Below, in pieces: positions 10,237-20,145 of a DNA stretch of 64,000 nucleotides (position 1 is its first letter; every line of letters begins with the position of its first letter). Source of the stretch: Sambucus nigra (lineage: Eukaryota; Streptophyta; Magnoliopsida; Dipsacales; Adoxaceae). The DNA is taken from NCBI GenBank assembly GCA_949130495.1, contig OX422223.1:80570751-80634750 (forward strand), read 5' to 3'. The notes under the pieces were generated by a model. It did not search any database and was not told the DNA's origin. It saw only the letters and a list, made by a program, of their open reading frames with translations. The position numbers and the translations under genes were made by a program.

Positions 10237-10610
10237 CCCCCTTAAATTTCGTACAGAAATTCCCAGAAAATACCAGAAAGCCTAAAAAAATCCCCGAAAA
10301 ATTCCCAAAAATCCCAGGAAGGATTTAAGGCCTTTTCACCAAGAAAATTTCGCATTCCCTCAAGCGAAACCCCTCTTCCCTAGCGGAATCTTCAAAAAAC
10401 CAAGTGAAAACTCCTCCCGGTAAAGCTCCGGAGGATCCCTAAGGATCACCTAATCACTTCCCCAGCGGAATTCTCTTACAGCACCCAAAATAGGTTGTTC
10501 CCCCTGCGAGGTCTCCTAAAAGCTTCCCCAACTATCAAATCCGTAGCTCAGATTAATATCATAAAGCTCTTTCTCCAACAGAATCAGAATCCAATCTTTA
10601 TCCACTTTTG
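10237..10610 (+). other. Non-coding region before the 80-bp array (element J)
   Basis: No ORF of note. Rich in CCCAAAAA and AAATTCCC words with several AGCGGAAT repeats (10382, 10462). It may contain the polypurine tract and 5' end of J's LTR, but I cannot place the boundary. Confidence 0.35.
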
Positions 10611-11100
10611 GGTCAGAATTGGCGCCGGTCTTGGATCGTCACCTGAGTTAGGTCAGAAATGACCTCGGTCCTCGGTCGTCACCACTCTTGGGTCAGAATT
10701 GGCCCCAGTCTTGGATCGTCACCTGAGTTAGGTCAGAATTGACCTCGGTCCTTGATCGTCACCACTCTTGGGTCAGAATTGGCCCCGGTCTTAGATCGTC
10801 ACCTGAGTTAGGTCAGAAATGACCTCGGTCCTCGGTCGTCACCACTCTTGGGTCAGAATTGGCCCCGGTCTTAGATCGTCACCTGAGTTAGGTCAAAAAT
10901 GACCTCGGTCCTCAGTCGTCACCACTCTTGGGTTAAAATTGGCCCCGATCTTGGATCGTCACCTGAGTTAGGTCAGAAATGACCTCGGTCCTCGGTTGTC
11001 ACCACTTTTGGGTCAGAATTGGCCCCGGTCTTGGATCGTCACCTGAGTTGGGTCAAAATTGAACCTGGTCCTCGATCGTCATCACTCTTAGGTCAAAATT
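10611..11100 (+). repeat. Tandem array of 80-bp units (paired 40-bp monomers)
   Basis: GGTCAGAATT-type starts recur exactly every 80 bp at 10611, 10691, 10771, 10851, 10931, 11011 and 11091. Each unit is two diverged 40-bp halves: one GGCCCCGGTC...CACCTGAGTTA, one GACCTCGGTC...CACCACTCTTG. Each half contains a GGTCA...TGACC-like imperfect palindrome and a GATCGTCAC or GGTCGTCAC end. It probably lies in U3 of J's LTR. Confidence 0.85.
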
Positions 11101-11900
11101 GATCTCAGTTATTAGACCTTTACCCTAAGACCGCAGATTCAGCTTTAACCCGCTGAATTTATCATCCCTAACACACTTCTTAGGTCCTCAGAATCGGCCT
11201 CGACCCTCTGAATCGGTCATACTCCCTCAAAAGCATCATGTGGTGTCTATTCGACGGTCATCATTTGTTCCAAACTCGCCCATCGAGGGGATTAATAGAC
11301 ACCCCATTCTGTTACCCCCTAACTCTCCTTAGGTCCCTAGTACCTCCCTTCATCACCACAAACCCAGGTCATGTCCCGAGTACTGACCTGGAGGCCATCA
11401 GGCACTCCCCGGCTCAGTTTGAACCAAAATTCAAACTCTTCATCTCAATCGAGACTGAATGAATCTTCAAAGGGCACTGAATACCCTTTCCAACAGTCTA
11501 TCCCGTGCGCGATTACTCCATACGCGTTATCGTTCCATTATAACGATCAACGTAGGGGTAATCGCGTAAATCTTATTTTTTCTAATATTATTCTTATATC
11601 TTCCTACGGATGACTCGCTTTATCTTTTCCATGATACAAGTAGAGGATTCCTATCTCCATTATATATATACACATGCACACATATCACGGGGGAAAACAA
11701 AAGGAAAATAGCAAATATTCATGAGAGACCGAAAGGGCGGAATGGGTGACTAACACCTTCCCATTCCGTAACTAAGCCTCCGAATCCTTCTCGAATTATC
11801 TTGGTTTCGCACGCACCAGTATGTCTTTGGATGCCATCCTTCGGGGTGGCTTCCCCTTTTTCTTTTGTCTGTTTTGAGTAAAATAGACTGGCGACTCTGA
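11101..11900 (+). repeat. Probable LTR end (promoter, R/U5) of element J
   Basis: A TATATATATA run (11662-11671) is followed by a segment with CACCTTCCCATTCCGTAACTAAG and GGATGCCATCCTTCGGGGTGGC hairpin-like sequences, in the style of R/U5 of Tat/Ogre LTRs. TGGCGACTCTG at 11889-11899 matches the first 11 nt of a tRNA-Arg-type PBS, as next to G's LTR (35231-35251), but the remainder diverges. A PBS here means this LTR also once acted as a 5' LTR, or that a tandem or rearranged copy exists. LTR start not resolved. Confidence 0.5.
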
Positions 11901-12040
11901 ATCTCTCTACATTTTTACACCACATCTCAAACGACGCCGGCCGAAGCGCTCCTGAGAGGGATGCGCGGGACCCGAGGATCCTTCCTCCGCGCGCTCGCCC
12001 GCACGGCGAGGATCGGGGATGGTCACAATATCCTTATCAT
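11901..12040. other. GC-rich spacer
   Basis: A short GC-rich island (about 11930-12020; CGACGCCGGCCGAAGCGCTC and CGCGCGCTCGCCCGCACGG) in otherwise AT-rich DNA. Possibly the leader of J. No ORF. Confidence 0.4.
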
Positions 12041-12198
12041 TATTATTACTCATTAAATAGTTTATATTCAATGTAAATAAAGATTAGCCATTATCTCGCT
12101 AATTAATGTTTATTTTACTAGATTAATTTCCAAATAAAATTTAATTAATTCCAAATTAATTTCCAAAATAAAAATCAATTAAATTACGGGATGTTACA
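12041..12198 (-). repeat. Terminal fragment of a minus-strand Gypsy LTR
   Basis: It ends AATTACGGGATGTTACA, closely like the LTR end of element F (AATCACGGGGTATTACA), and has the same AATTAATTYCAAATTAA composition. Truncated on its left side by the GC-rich spacer. Confidence 0.55.
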
Positions 12199-13592
12199 GA
12201 GATATCCCACATATGGAGTCTAGTGAAGGTTAGGAGTTGATATGTTAGGAAGTGATGAGTGTGTAGGTATTCTTGGTTTGGTAATTGGCAACGATGTTTT
12301 GATGGAAAGGTGATTATTAGGTATGGGACTAGGAGGTATGTATTTGTTTTAGAGTTTCTATAACTACCTAATCTTGACATAAGTGTGTATTGGGGGGGGG
12401 GGGGTTCCTTATTTTGATTTCATATGTGAAACGTACCACCCATGGAGTCTAGAGAAGGACAGGAGTTAGGATCTAATGAATAAATAAATGTGTTATGATT
12501 ATAAGTGGAGTAATAAATAAACATAGAATGTGTAATGATATATTGGTAATTATAATAATGTCTAATTGAGGATAATGGATCAAAATGATGATATGATTGT
12601 ATACCGATATATGACACTTTATTTGTTGCATGCCCATGATTGTAGTCAGACTTGATAGGATGGAGTACGATTTTATGTGTGTGCCATGAGTGAGCGTGGG
12701 CCCATGCTAAGGAATGGTGGATCTGGATTCAACGATGGTTTTATTTATGCGTCACATGTGTTTTGTTCAGCCCATGCTAGAGAATGACGATTCCTAGTTT
12801 GTGTGACATGATTTATTTTTGCGTACCGCATGTTTTCGAGATGGTCGGGGAAAAGGGGCACATGTCGGATACGATTTGATTAATTAAAAGATTAATTAAT
12901 TATTGAAACTAATGGTTTAACTAAAATGGATTATGAGGTTCCTTTTTATATGTGTGTATATTATTATAAGTATGAAATTGGTTCAATTATGTACGTTGGA
13001 GGTTGTTGTTTGTGTTCTTACGATGATACGTGGGTGGCACTGTCTTATGCAAAGGGCCATGCAAGAGGACAATTGGTTATAATAAAGATATCAAGAAAAA
13101 TATGTTATAAATGAGTTAAAATATTTATAAGTAGTTAATATGATTTTTTGTTGTATTAAAGGAAAAGCAGATTGGCCATAATAGAAATGGAATACGCGAA
13201 AGATGCTACTAATGGAATATGCAAATTGAAAGTGGGAACAAAGGATTCTAATTAATTTATGCGTTAAGAAAGTACGTAGTTGTTAATATATATTAGTAAG
13301 TTAATAGTTGGGTTAATAACAAAATATTCTAACAATGACAAAAAGGACTAGAGAGAGATATAAGATCTACCTTCTCTCTAAACCTCTAAATATTTTCATC
13401 TTCTAATCTATTTCAACGATTACATACGCATGTATTCTAAAGAAAGGGAATTTATGGTTTCAATATTCATCCTCTAATTCTACAAAGTCTCATAACACTG
13501 TTAAACATTTCTTAAACCTCCCAGATCCATACTAACATGAAAATAAACCCATTATCTTATTATCAAATGAGGTTTACCAAAAATCGCTGTAA
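12199..13592. other. Unassigned AT-rich repeat debris
   Basis: No convincing ORF. The words ATATGGAGTCTAGTGAAGGTTAGGAG (12213) and ATGGAGTCTAGAGAAGGACAGGAG (12443) are an internal duplication about 230 bp apart. CCCATGCTARRGAATGRYG occurs at 12701 and 12772. A G13 run and a copy of the block described at 48226-48290 are at 12388-12430. Probably eroded Gypsy non-coding sequence. Confidence 0.4.
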
Positions 13593-14139
13593 ATGTGCAA
13601 GTCAAGACTACCGAGTCATTTGTTAATGGCTAAGGGTAAAAAGATAACTACTGAAGATTTGAAGAGAGCCATGTCATCCGTTTGGGAGCCTCAAAATCCT
13701 TGGAGACTTACTCTAAAAGGTAAGGTTTTTTTAATCTTTTCTTTCAATACATGGACTACATGCATAAGGCATGGCATATATGTCCTACTCAAACAAATAT
13801 AGGTTTTTTAAACCTTTGACTCGATGTCCAAATTTTAACCCACCAAGCTTTGTTTAATCAAATGCTCATGATTGGGTGTGTTTTATAGATCTCCTAGATG
13901 AATTTTGGCACCCTCGATTGTTACTTGAAATTGACAAAGATGTGGGTGTTCCAATAAGAATTGACACAATTACTTTAGAGCACAAGTTTGGTATGTTTAC
14001 TATTGTACTTGTAGACATAGACTTACCATTTTATATGCCTAGTGTGATTATCTTAGATAATGAGGACATTAAAATTATGATCAATATAGTAGTTGAAAAT
14101 ATGTTATCCTTTTGTGAGTTTTGTGGATGTATTGGGTAA
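13593..14139 (+). pseudogene. DUF4283/zinc-knuckle protein fragment (LINE ORF1-like)
   Basis: Two pieces in different frames. The first (from 13626) reads KKITTEDLKRAMSSVW and NPWRLTLKG. The second (13876-14139) reads LLDEFWHPRLLLEIDKDVG, PIRIDTITLEHKFGMFTIV, LVDIDLPFYMP and ENMLSFCEFCGCIG, then a stop. Order and motifs match the DUF4283 plus CCHC proteins that are widespread in plants, either as non-LTR retrotransposon ORF1 or as their relatives (VELDLSKPLP, YENLPDFCSHCSSIGH in typical members). The zinc knuckle is cut after its second Cys. No endonuclease or RT is nearby, so it is a relic. Confidence 0.65.
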
Positions 14140-14184
14140 CATATTTCTTTATATAAAAAGGTTAAGAAATAAGTGCATTCTACT

Positions 14185-15283
14185 TGAGAAAGCAGGATGT
14201 GATACCAATTTGAGATTTCGCAATATTTCAATAGATTAACTTATTTAACTAGATGTAAATCTCAAACAAACCAAATTTTAATTATATTAAACCCTAAGCA
14301 TGCATCTGTGTGATTCAATAAATAAAGAGATAAATCATGCAATCACAGATTCAGTAAAAATCAAATTTAGTAAAAAATCCCCACAGGACAAAACCTTTTA
14401 TTTTAATAATGTTTGCAAATCACAACTTACAACACACTAGAGAAATTTTCAATTAATTTCCACAGAAACCCACATAGAGCGTAACCTAGAACTAGAAATG
14501 ACTTCCTCGAGAATCATAATAACTGCAACTCCTTCTTCAGTAATAAATACCCTCGAGTATCCCCAAGTCAGTAGTAGAGATAACACTCCACAAGAGAAAA
14601 CTTCATGACATAAGTGATTGGGCTCCAAAGATGATTAAAAAAAGTAAGTGGGATGATTTGTGTGAATCTAAAAAGTGTTTAGCCCTAAAAAGTGAAGATC
14701 TAATTGCAACAGTTTTGTTGATTTCATAAAGTAAAAGTCTTCATTGAAAAGCTTCACAAAATAGGTATTTATAGGCTAACAAAAATGTTTGTGGCTACGC
14801 ATGTCATTCGAATGACTTCCCTATGTCGTTTGAACGACCTAAGAAATGACCTATTAAATAAACAATGCAATACATGGTCATTTGAATTAAACAAGGAATG
14901 ACCCATCGCGTGACCTAAGAAATGACATGTGATATCATTTGATCAGGTCGTTTGAATGACGACCTTATGTCGCTTGAATGACTGGGGAAAAAATATATAT
15001 TTTTTGAAGTCCGCCTATAGGTCTTTCAGAAAACATTTTAAGTTCGAAAAAGCTCTCAATTTGATAAAATCATTTTATAAAAAGTTTCCCCGTACTTAGT
15101 AAAAAATCTAAGTAACTCAAAACAAATTCTATAACAAAGTATACCTCATGTCTTGCATATGTTGAATATGCTTTATAATTGGATCCGTCTTCTTGAACAT
15201 GTGAATATGAACTTCCTTAACGGTTGTAGAGGGATACGACATACTTAATGTAAACTAAGGAAGATGAAAAATATGTCCTTACA
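14185..15283 (-). repeat. 3' LTR of element E
   Basis: 1099 bp. TATA-like CCTATAAATACC on the minus strand at about 14763-14774. U3 palindromes of the GTCRTTYGAAYGAC type upstream of it at 14803-14816, 14825-14838, 14947-14960 and 14969-14982. The first is a perfect 14-bp palindrome, GTCATTCGAATGAC. Confidence 0.9.
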
Positions 15284-15300
15284 AATCTTCCCCTATGTCT
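15284..15300 (-). other. Polypurine tract of element E
   Basis: The minus strand reads AGACATAGGGGAAGATT immediately before the 3' LTR, the same tract as elements A and C. Confidence 0.85.
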
Positions 15301-15342
15301 ATGTCGTTACAAAATAAAAACAATCCGAATTATCAATCAAAT

Positions 15343-16211
15343 TGTGACACGCCGCCTAGTAAAATACCGGACGATCAATCCTGTACCAAATTAAAACAGG
15401 AGTCTCATATGGTTCATTCTTAGCTTCAATGTCGAAAAGCAAATTAATTACTAATAACCTATTAGACTCGCGTCAAAATTTTATTTAACTAATCTTTTTA
15501 AATAAACCATTTAAATAAAACATCCACACATTTTATATATGAAGCTGAAAGTGAAATAAAATAATCGAATACTCGGTTTAACAAAGTACAATCAAATCGA
15601 AAAATCATAAATTAAAATACGATAAAAGAATAAATGAATACAATTGGGCTATCGGTTCGAATGGTTTCTCCTATCTAGATTATAAGAATAGAAGCGTCTA
15701 CAGTAAACCTGCATGCATCCACAGCTGCTGCAACGGACGTCTGACTAGAAGGGATCATCATCCAGGCGTCTCTGTGTTTGGGCACCTATATATATACATA
15801 TATAGCAAAGGAGGGGAAAAATAGATAAACGGGTCAGAGCCCGAGTTGTGAAAATATTTTACAAGTGCATAAATGCTATATATAAATATATATATTTAAA
15901 AAAAAAAAAATGATTTATCTCATATTTAAATTGGTGTCTCACTCCCATGAGATACCCCTCACCCCTCTTTAAATAGTGCACACCTATCGTATACCCTATA
16001 AACAACAACCCTGCCTAACTAATCCGTTATCCAAACTCTGAAAATCCATATAAACCCGAGTACCAAGGGCTAAACTTCATCCCATTCCCAGCACCGCACT
16101 ACGTTCGTGCGTGGGGTGTCTCGCGAAGTGAAATCCAAACAAGGAACCCCCCCGATACACTACTACCTGGCAATGTTGATCATCGAGATCCATTAGGCCC
16201 TCAGCACAAAG

Positions 16212-16297
<86 letters not shown>

Positions 16298-16304
16298 AAA
16301 TCTC
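15343..16304 (-). repeat. Truncated F-like Gypsy LTR inside element E
   Basis: It starts TGTGACACGCCGCCTAGT and reads on like F's LTR start at 44302 (ACACCCCGCCTAATTAAATACCGG, then TTCATTCTTAGC and GTCGAAAA). It contains the GGGGTGTCTCGCG...CCAAACAAGGAACC block at 16108-16168. The other LTR end is missing. An (AC)n microsatellite occupies 16217-16287; the long ORF across it is an artefact. Confidence 0.75.
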
Positions 16305-16315
16305 ACGCGCGCTTT

Positions 16316-16372
16316 CTAATAGGCATAATTTGTGCTATCAAAGATGGGCATCCGATTATATAAGTTATCCAT
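16316..16372 (-). pseudogene. gag: Start of SIRE-type gag in element E
   Basis: ATG at 16372; MDNLYNRMPIFDSTNYAY, then TAG, then KAR before sequence switches to the Gypsy fragment. In SIRE gags the stop position is Trp (YAYWKARM). A 5' gag stub retained after the PBS. Confidence 0.7.
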
Positions 16373-16470
16373 CAGAAAAATTGGGATTTTTCAAAAATCA
16401 AAATTTTCAAAACGATTGATATCGCAAAAATTTTGTAAAAAAAAGATCTCACGATATTTTGGTGAAACAT

Positions 16471-16485
16471 GCTCTGATACTAATT
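16471..16485 (-). other. Primer-binding site of element E
   Basis: The minus strand reads AATTAGTATCAGAGC next to the LTR end TTTCTCA, one mismatch from the tRNA-iMet site. A second PBS-like AATTGGTATCAC lies 26 bp further in, inside both LTRs (14199-14210 and 16500-16511). Confidence 0.85.
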
Positions 16486-17528
16486 TGAGAAAGCGAGATG
16501 TGATACCAATTTGAGATTTCGCAATATTTCAATGGATTAACTTATTTAACTAGATCTCATTCTCAAACAAACCAAATTCTAATTTTATTAAACCCTCAAT
16601 ATGCATCTCTATGATTCAATACATCAAGCGATAAGGCATGCAATCACAGATTAAGGAAAAAATTCCCGTAGGGAAAAACATTTTATTTTAATATTGTTTG
16701 CAAATCGTTAATTACAACATACTAGAGAAATTTGCAATGAATTTTTGCAGAAACTCACATAGATTGTAGTCTAGAACCAGCAACGACTCTCTCGAGAATA
16801 ACAAGAACCGCAACTCCTTCTTCAGTAGTGAATACCCTCGAGTATCCCCAAGTCACCAGTAGAGATAGAACTCCACAAGAGAAAACTTTGTCATATAAGT
16901 GTTTGGGTTCCAAAGAATATTCACAAAAGTAATTGGGATGATTTGTGCGAATCTAAAAAGTGTCGAGCCCTAATAAATGAAGACCTAATTGCAGCAGTTA
17001 TGTTGATTTCATAAAGTAAAAGTGTTCATTGAAAAGATTCATAAAATAGGTATTTATAGGTTAACAAAAATCTTTGAGGCGACACATGTCGTTCGAACTA
17101 ATTCCCTATGTCATTTGAACGACCTATTAAAAATAATAATTCAATACGTGGTTGTTTGAAGTAAACAAGGAACTACCCATTGTCCGACCTAAGAAACGAC
17201 ATGTGCTGTCATTCGATTAGGTCGTTTGAACGATTGGTTTGAAAAATATTTATTTTTTAAAGTCCTCCTACAGGTCTTTCAGAAAACATTTTAAGTTAGA
17301 AAAATGCCTCAATTTTATAAAATCATTTTATAAAAAGTATCCCAATACTTAGTAAAAGATCTAAGTAACTGAAAACAAATTCTATAACAAAGTATACCTT
17401 GTGTCACGCATATGTTGAAGATGCTTGATATTCGGATCCGTCTTCTTGAACGTGAACTTCCTTGATGATTATAGCAGGATACGACATGTTCAATGTAAAT
17501 TAGGGAAGATGGAAAATATGTCCTTACA
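16486..17528 (-). repeat. 5' LTR of element E
   Basis: 1043 bp, visibly more diverged from its partner than the LTRs of A are from each other. TATA-like box near 17049-17060, GTCGTTYGAACGAC-type palindromes at 17088-17234. Confidence 0.9.
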
Positions 17529-17592
17529 CTACTGCACACAAGTTTGAAGAAACATATTTTTTGGATAAAAAGAGAAAAAACCAATGCTTATA

Positions 17593-19240
17593 TAGGAGGG
17601 TTTTGGTACTAGGGTCTGTGGAGAACTAGAAAGGGTGACGCGTGATTCACTCCAATGGACTCTGTCTTCAAGGCCTTTGAAGTCTCAAGAGAAAATATGA
17701 GATGAAACCTTCCTCTTTTGGTAATAATGGAGTAAATGTTATGACCTTCCTCCTGAAAAGAAACTAGATAAAAATAAGTTTCACAAATAACAATGATATC
17801 TGGGAGAGAGAGATCTCCTGAAAATAATGGCTGTAATGATAGGAGTGAAGAGGCAAGCACTTTGACACTTAGAGAGAGAGAGCAGGGAGAGAATACTAGT
17901 TCTGGTGCTATTTTGGCAGAGTAATAATGTAATTTGGGTTTTCTTTTCTTCTTGACCTAAATAAGGGTCCTATTAATAGGTATACATTAGGGATGATTTG
18001 TCATATTAGGGGCCAAAAATGAGAAGGAACTTAGGGACAAGGTCTGCAATATAACTTTTGTCCCTATCTATCTATTAGATAGCTGTCCCCTCTGACAGGA
18101 GACACTTGGTGCACATCAAAGTCAAAAAGAAAATATGTCGGCTAATAGTGCCAAAATATATGATTTGGTAAATATTATTTCAAACTGTAACTTGTTGTAC
18201 AAAATTTTATATAAACTTGCGAGTGGCCCACAAGGCCACTCGCTGATGGTCATTTAGAAACTGTACTTGTGAGTAGCCTCTTGGGTACCCATTTCTTTAT
18301 TCTAAGCATAGACAGTGTGAGTGCTTGAGTGACTCCTAGAGTCCCTCTACTAGTATTCTATCTATATTAAAGTGTCAAGTGGTTGAGCTTTGGCTTTTAC
18401 CAACGAACCTTGTCTCAGCCACCAAATCAAAACTCCCAGGAGATCCCAAATTACCTTCTCGAGCCCTGCTTGCTCAACTAAAACTATCTATACAAGAAAA
18501 TAATCATTAGTAATTTATTAGTTTAGGAGTAACAATATTGGGAATGGGTCCACTCATGGTGGAACCTTCGCCTTAAGTCATTTTTGGGTGGAAATTTAGG
18601 GATGGGGCCACTCGAAGTGGATCTCCTCTCCCCGAGTCATTTTTTATAGCATCAACCTTGGGCAAAGGGGACACTCAATGTGTATCTCCTCGCCCCATGC
18701 CTTTTTCTATGTTATGGAAATCTTCGACAGTTTGGGGGGGGGGGGGGAATGGATCCCCTCGTCCTAAAACATTTTATGCAGTATTAACCTTAGGGAGTGG
18801 GTCCCCTCGTGGTGCATCCCCTTGCCATATGTCATTGTCTGGTATCAATCTTGGACAGTAGGGCCACTCAAGTTGGATCCCCTTGTCCTAGATCATTTAT
18901 TTTATTAATATTGGGTAGTGGGGCCACTTTTGGTGGATCCCCTCACCCTTTATATTTTTTTTGGTGAGCAGTCTTAGGGAGTGGGGTCACTAGAGATGGA
19001 CCCCCTCACCATTTACAATTTATATGATGGAATTGGTGGATATGGGTCCGATAGTGGTAGACCCCCTCATCCAGTTGAAGTGCCTACTAATGAGCGGATG
19101 CCCCTTTACATTAGTCCCCTCGTGCTAAGTCCTTTATGTTGGGCAAACCAAAGATATTTGTACGAAATCATTGCCTCTTCTTAGAATTTAAAAGATTCAC
19201 TTGTTGCTTCATCATTATCATAGGGTATTAAATTTCTACA
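17593..19240 (-). repeat. 3' LTR of Gypsy element G
   Basis: About 1.65 kb, homologous to 35257-36565. Shared blocks include CACTCCAWTGGACTYTGTCTTCAAGGCCTTTGAAGTCTCAAGAG and TTTTGTCCCTATCTRTCTRTTA. The right part (18540-19090) is a degenerate tandem repeat of about 60-65 bp with CCACTC...GTGGATCCCCTCGCC in each unit. The right edge is inferred from TTCTACA at 19234-19240 followed by a polypurine-tract-like minus strand (AACTTGGGGTGAAGTGA). A G14 run lies at 18734-18747. Confidence 0.75.
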
Positions 19241-19358
19241 TCACTTCACCCCAAGTTTGTGGTCTTGAGGAGACAAGTGTCATCTTAGTAACTGGTGTCC
19301 CATCATTTGGGTAATGATTCGTCTACCTTTTAGCCACCGAAACGTGTGGGTTTATTTT

Positions 19359-19368
19359 GATATAAAAG
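19359..19368 (+). promoter_or_regulatory. Probable TATA box of the antisense gene in G
   Basis: GATATAAAAG on the plus strand, 124 bp before the ATG at 19492. A second candidate, GATATAAAAA at 19436-19445, is too close to the ATG for a normal plant 5' UTR but cannot be excluded. Confidence 0.45.
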
Positions 19369-19730
19369 TCTCATTAAAAGGAAAACTTCATTTTTACATT
19401 AACACTTCAAACTTCTTTAGAGTTCAACAAAGAGAGATATAAAAACTTCCATAGTCATTTTTACCAAAAGCTTCTACCGGACTCTATTTCCATGGCTTCT
19501 TCCTCTAAGACTCCTTTTTCCATCGCAACCACCACTAGCAAACTGTTAGTGGGGTCTTTGCCAATTTTAGTGACTCTTTCCACCGTCTTGGCCACTGGTG
19601 TTATCACCCTGGCCATGACCGTCGTTACTACTACCTTCACCTTGGTTGGTGGCTCTCTTTCTGTTGCTTCCTTGGCTGGGGTCCCTTCGCCTGGAGTGAG
19701 AGTTTAGAAAAATATAGAATGAGTATTTGG

Positions 19731-20145
19731 CAAGGTTCTAAAAAATGTGGGGCGTGATCGAGGCATGGAGGCCAAGACTTAAGCCGTAGAAGCCTAGGCG
19801 GGCCTTAGGCGTAAAAAGGCGTGAAAAGGCGTTTAGGCCTTTTTAATATATTTTAATATTTTTTAGCCATAACAAAGCTATTAAAATACTAAAATTGTAC
19901 ATATCATAAAAATATGCCTGAATATTTGTAAATTAAAATACCATTTGATTATTTTAGATGAGATAATGGTCGGTTTGTAAAAAAATCTTTAAAAGGCGAT
20001 ATCGTTTCACTAAAGCATTATTGTTTTTAGAGAAAAAGTGTGCCTTAAGGGTTTTACCAAGCATAAGGCGTCAAAATCTTAAGGCGAGGCGTTTCTCCCA
20101 AGCCTCAAGCCTAGGCGGAGCCTAGGAGGTTTTTTTAGAACAGTG
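19731..20145. mobile_element. hAT-type MITE inserted in the cargo gene
   Basis: 415 bp flanked by an exact 8-bp TSD, GTATTTGG (19723-19730 and 20146-20153), the hAT signature. Terminal inverted repeats are CAAGGTTCTAAAAAA (left) and CACTGTTCTAAAAAAA (reverse complement of the right end). The inner ends are rich in CCTAGGCG and GGCGT words, typical of a common plant hAT MITE group. No transposase. Confidence 0.9.

Larger units (their letters stand above)
14185..17528 (-). mobile_element. Element E: non-autonomous SIRE-type Copia element
   Basis: LTRs 14185-15283 (3') and 16486-17528 (5'), TG...CA ends, TSD CTACT at 14180-14184 and 17529-17533. PBS 16471-16485 and polypurine tract 15284-15300 set minus orientation. 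Of the ~1.2 kb interior, only the first ~20 gag codons (16372-16316) and about 60 bp beside the polypurine tract are SIRE sequence. The rest (15343 to about 16304) is a truncated Gypsy LTR of the F type plus an (AC)n run. It cannot encode any protein and depended on trans factors. Confidence 0.92.

Noticed and set aside
10611..11100. CRISPR-like regular array
   Set aside because: Spacer positions are also repeated (40-bp monomers), there are no cas genes, and the DNA is plant nuclear. It is an ordinary tandem repeat.
16077..16286. 69-codon ORF with (CV)n
   Set aside because: Translation of an (AC)n microsatellite.
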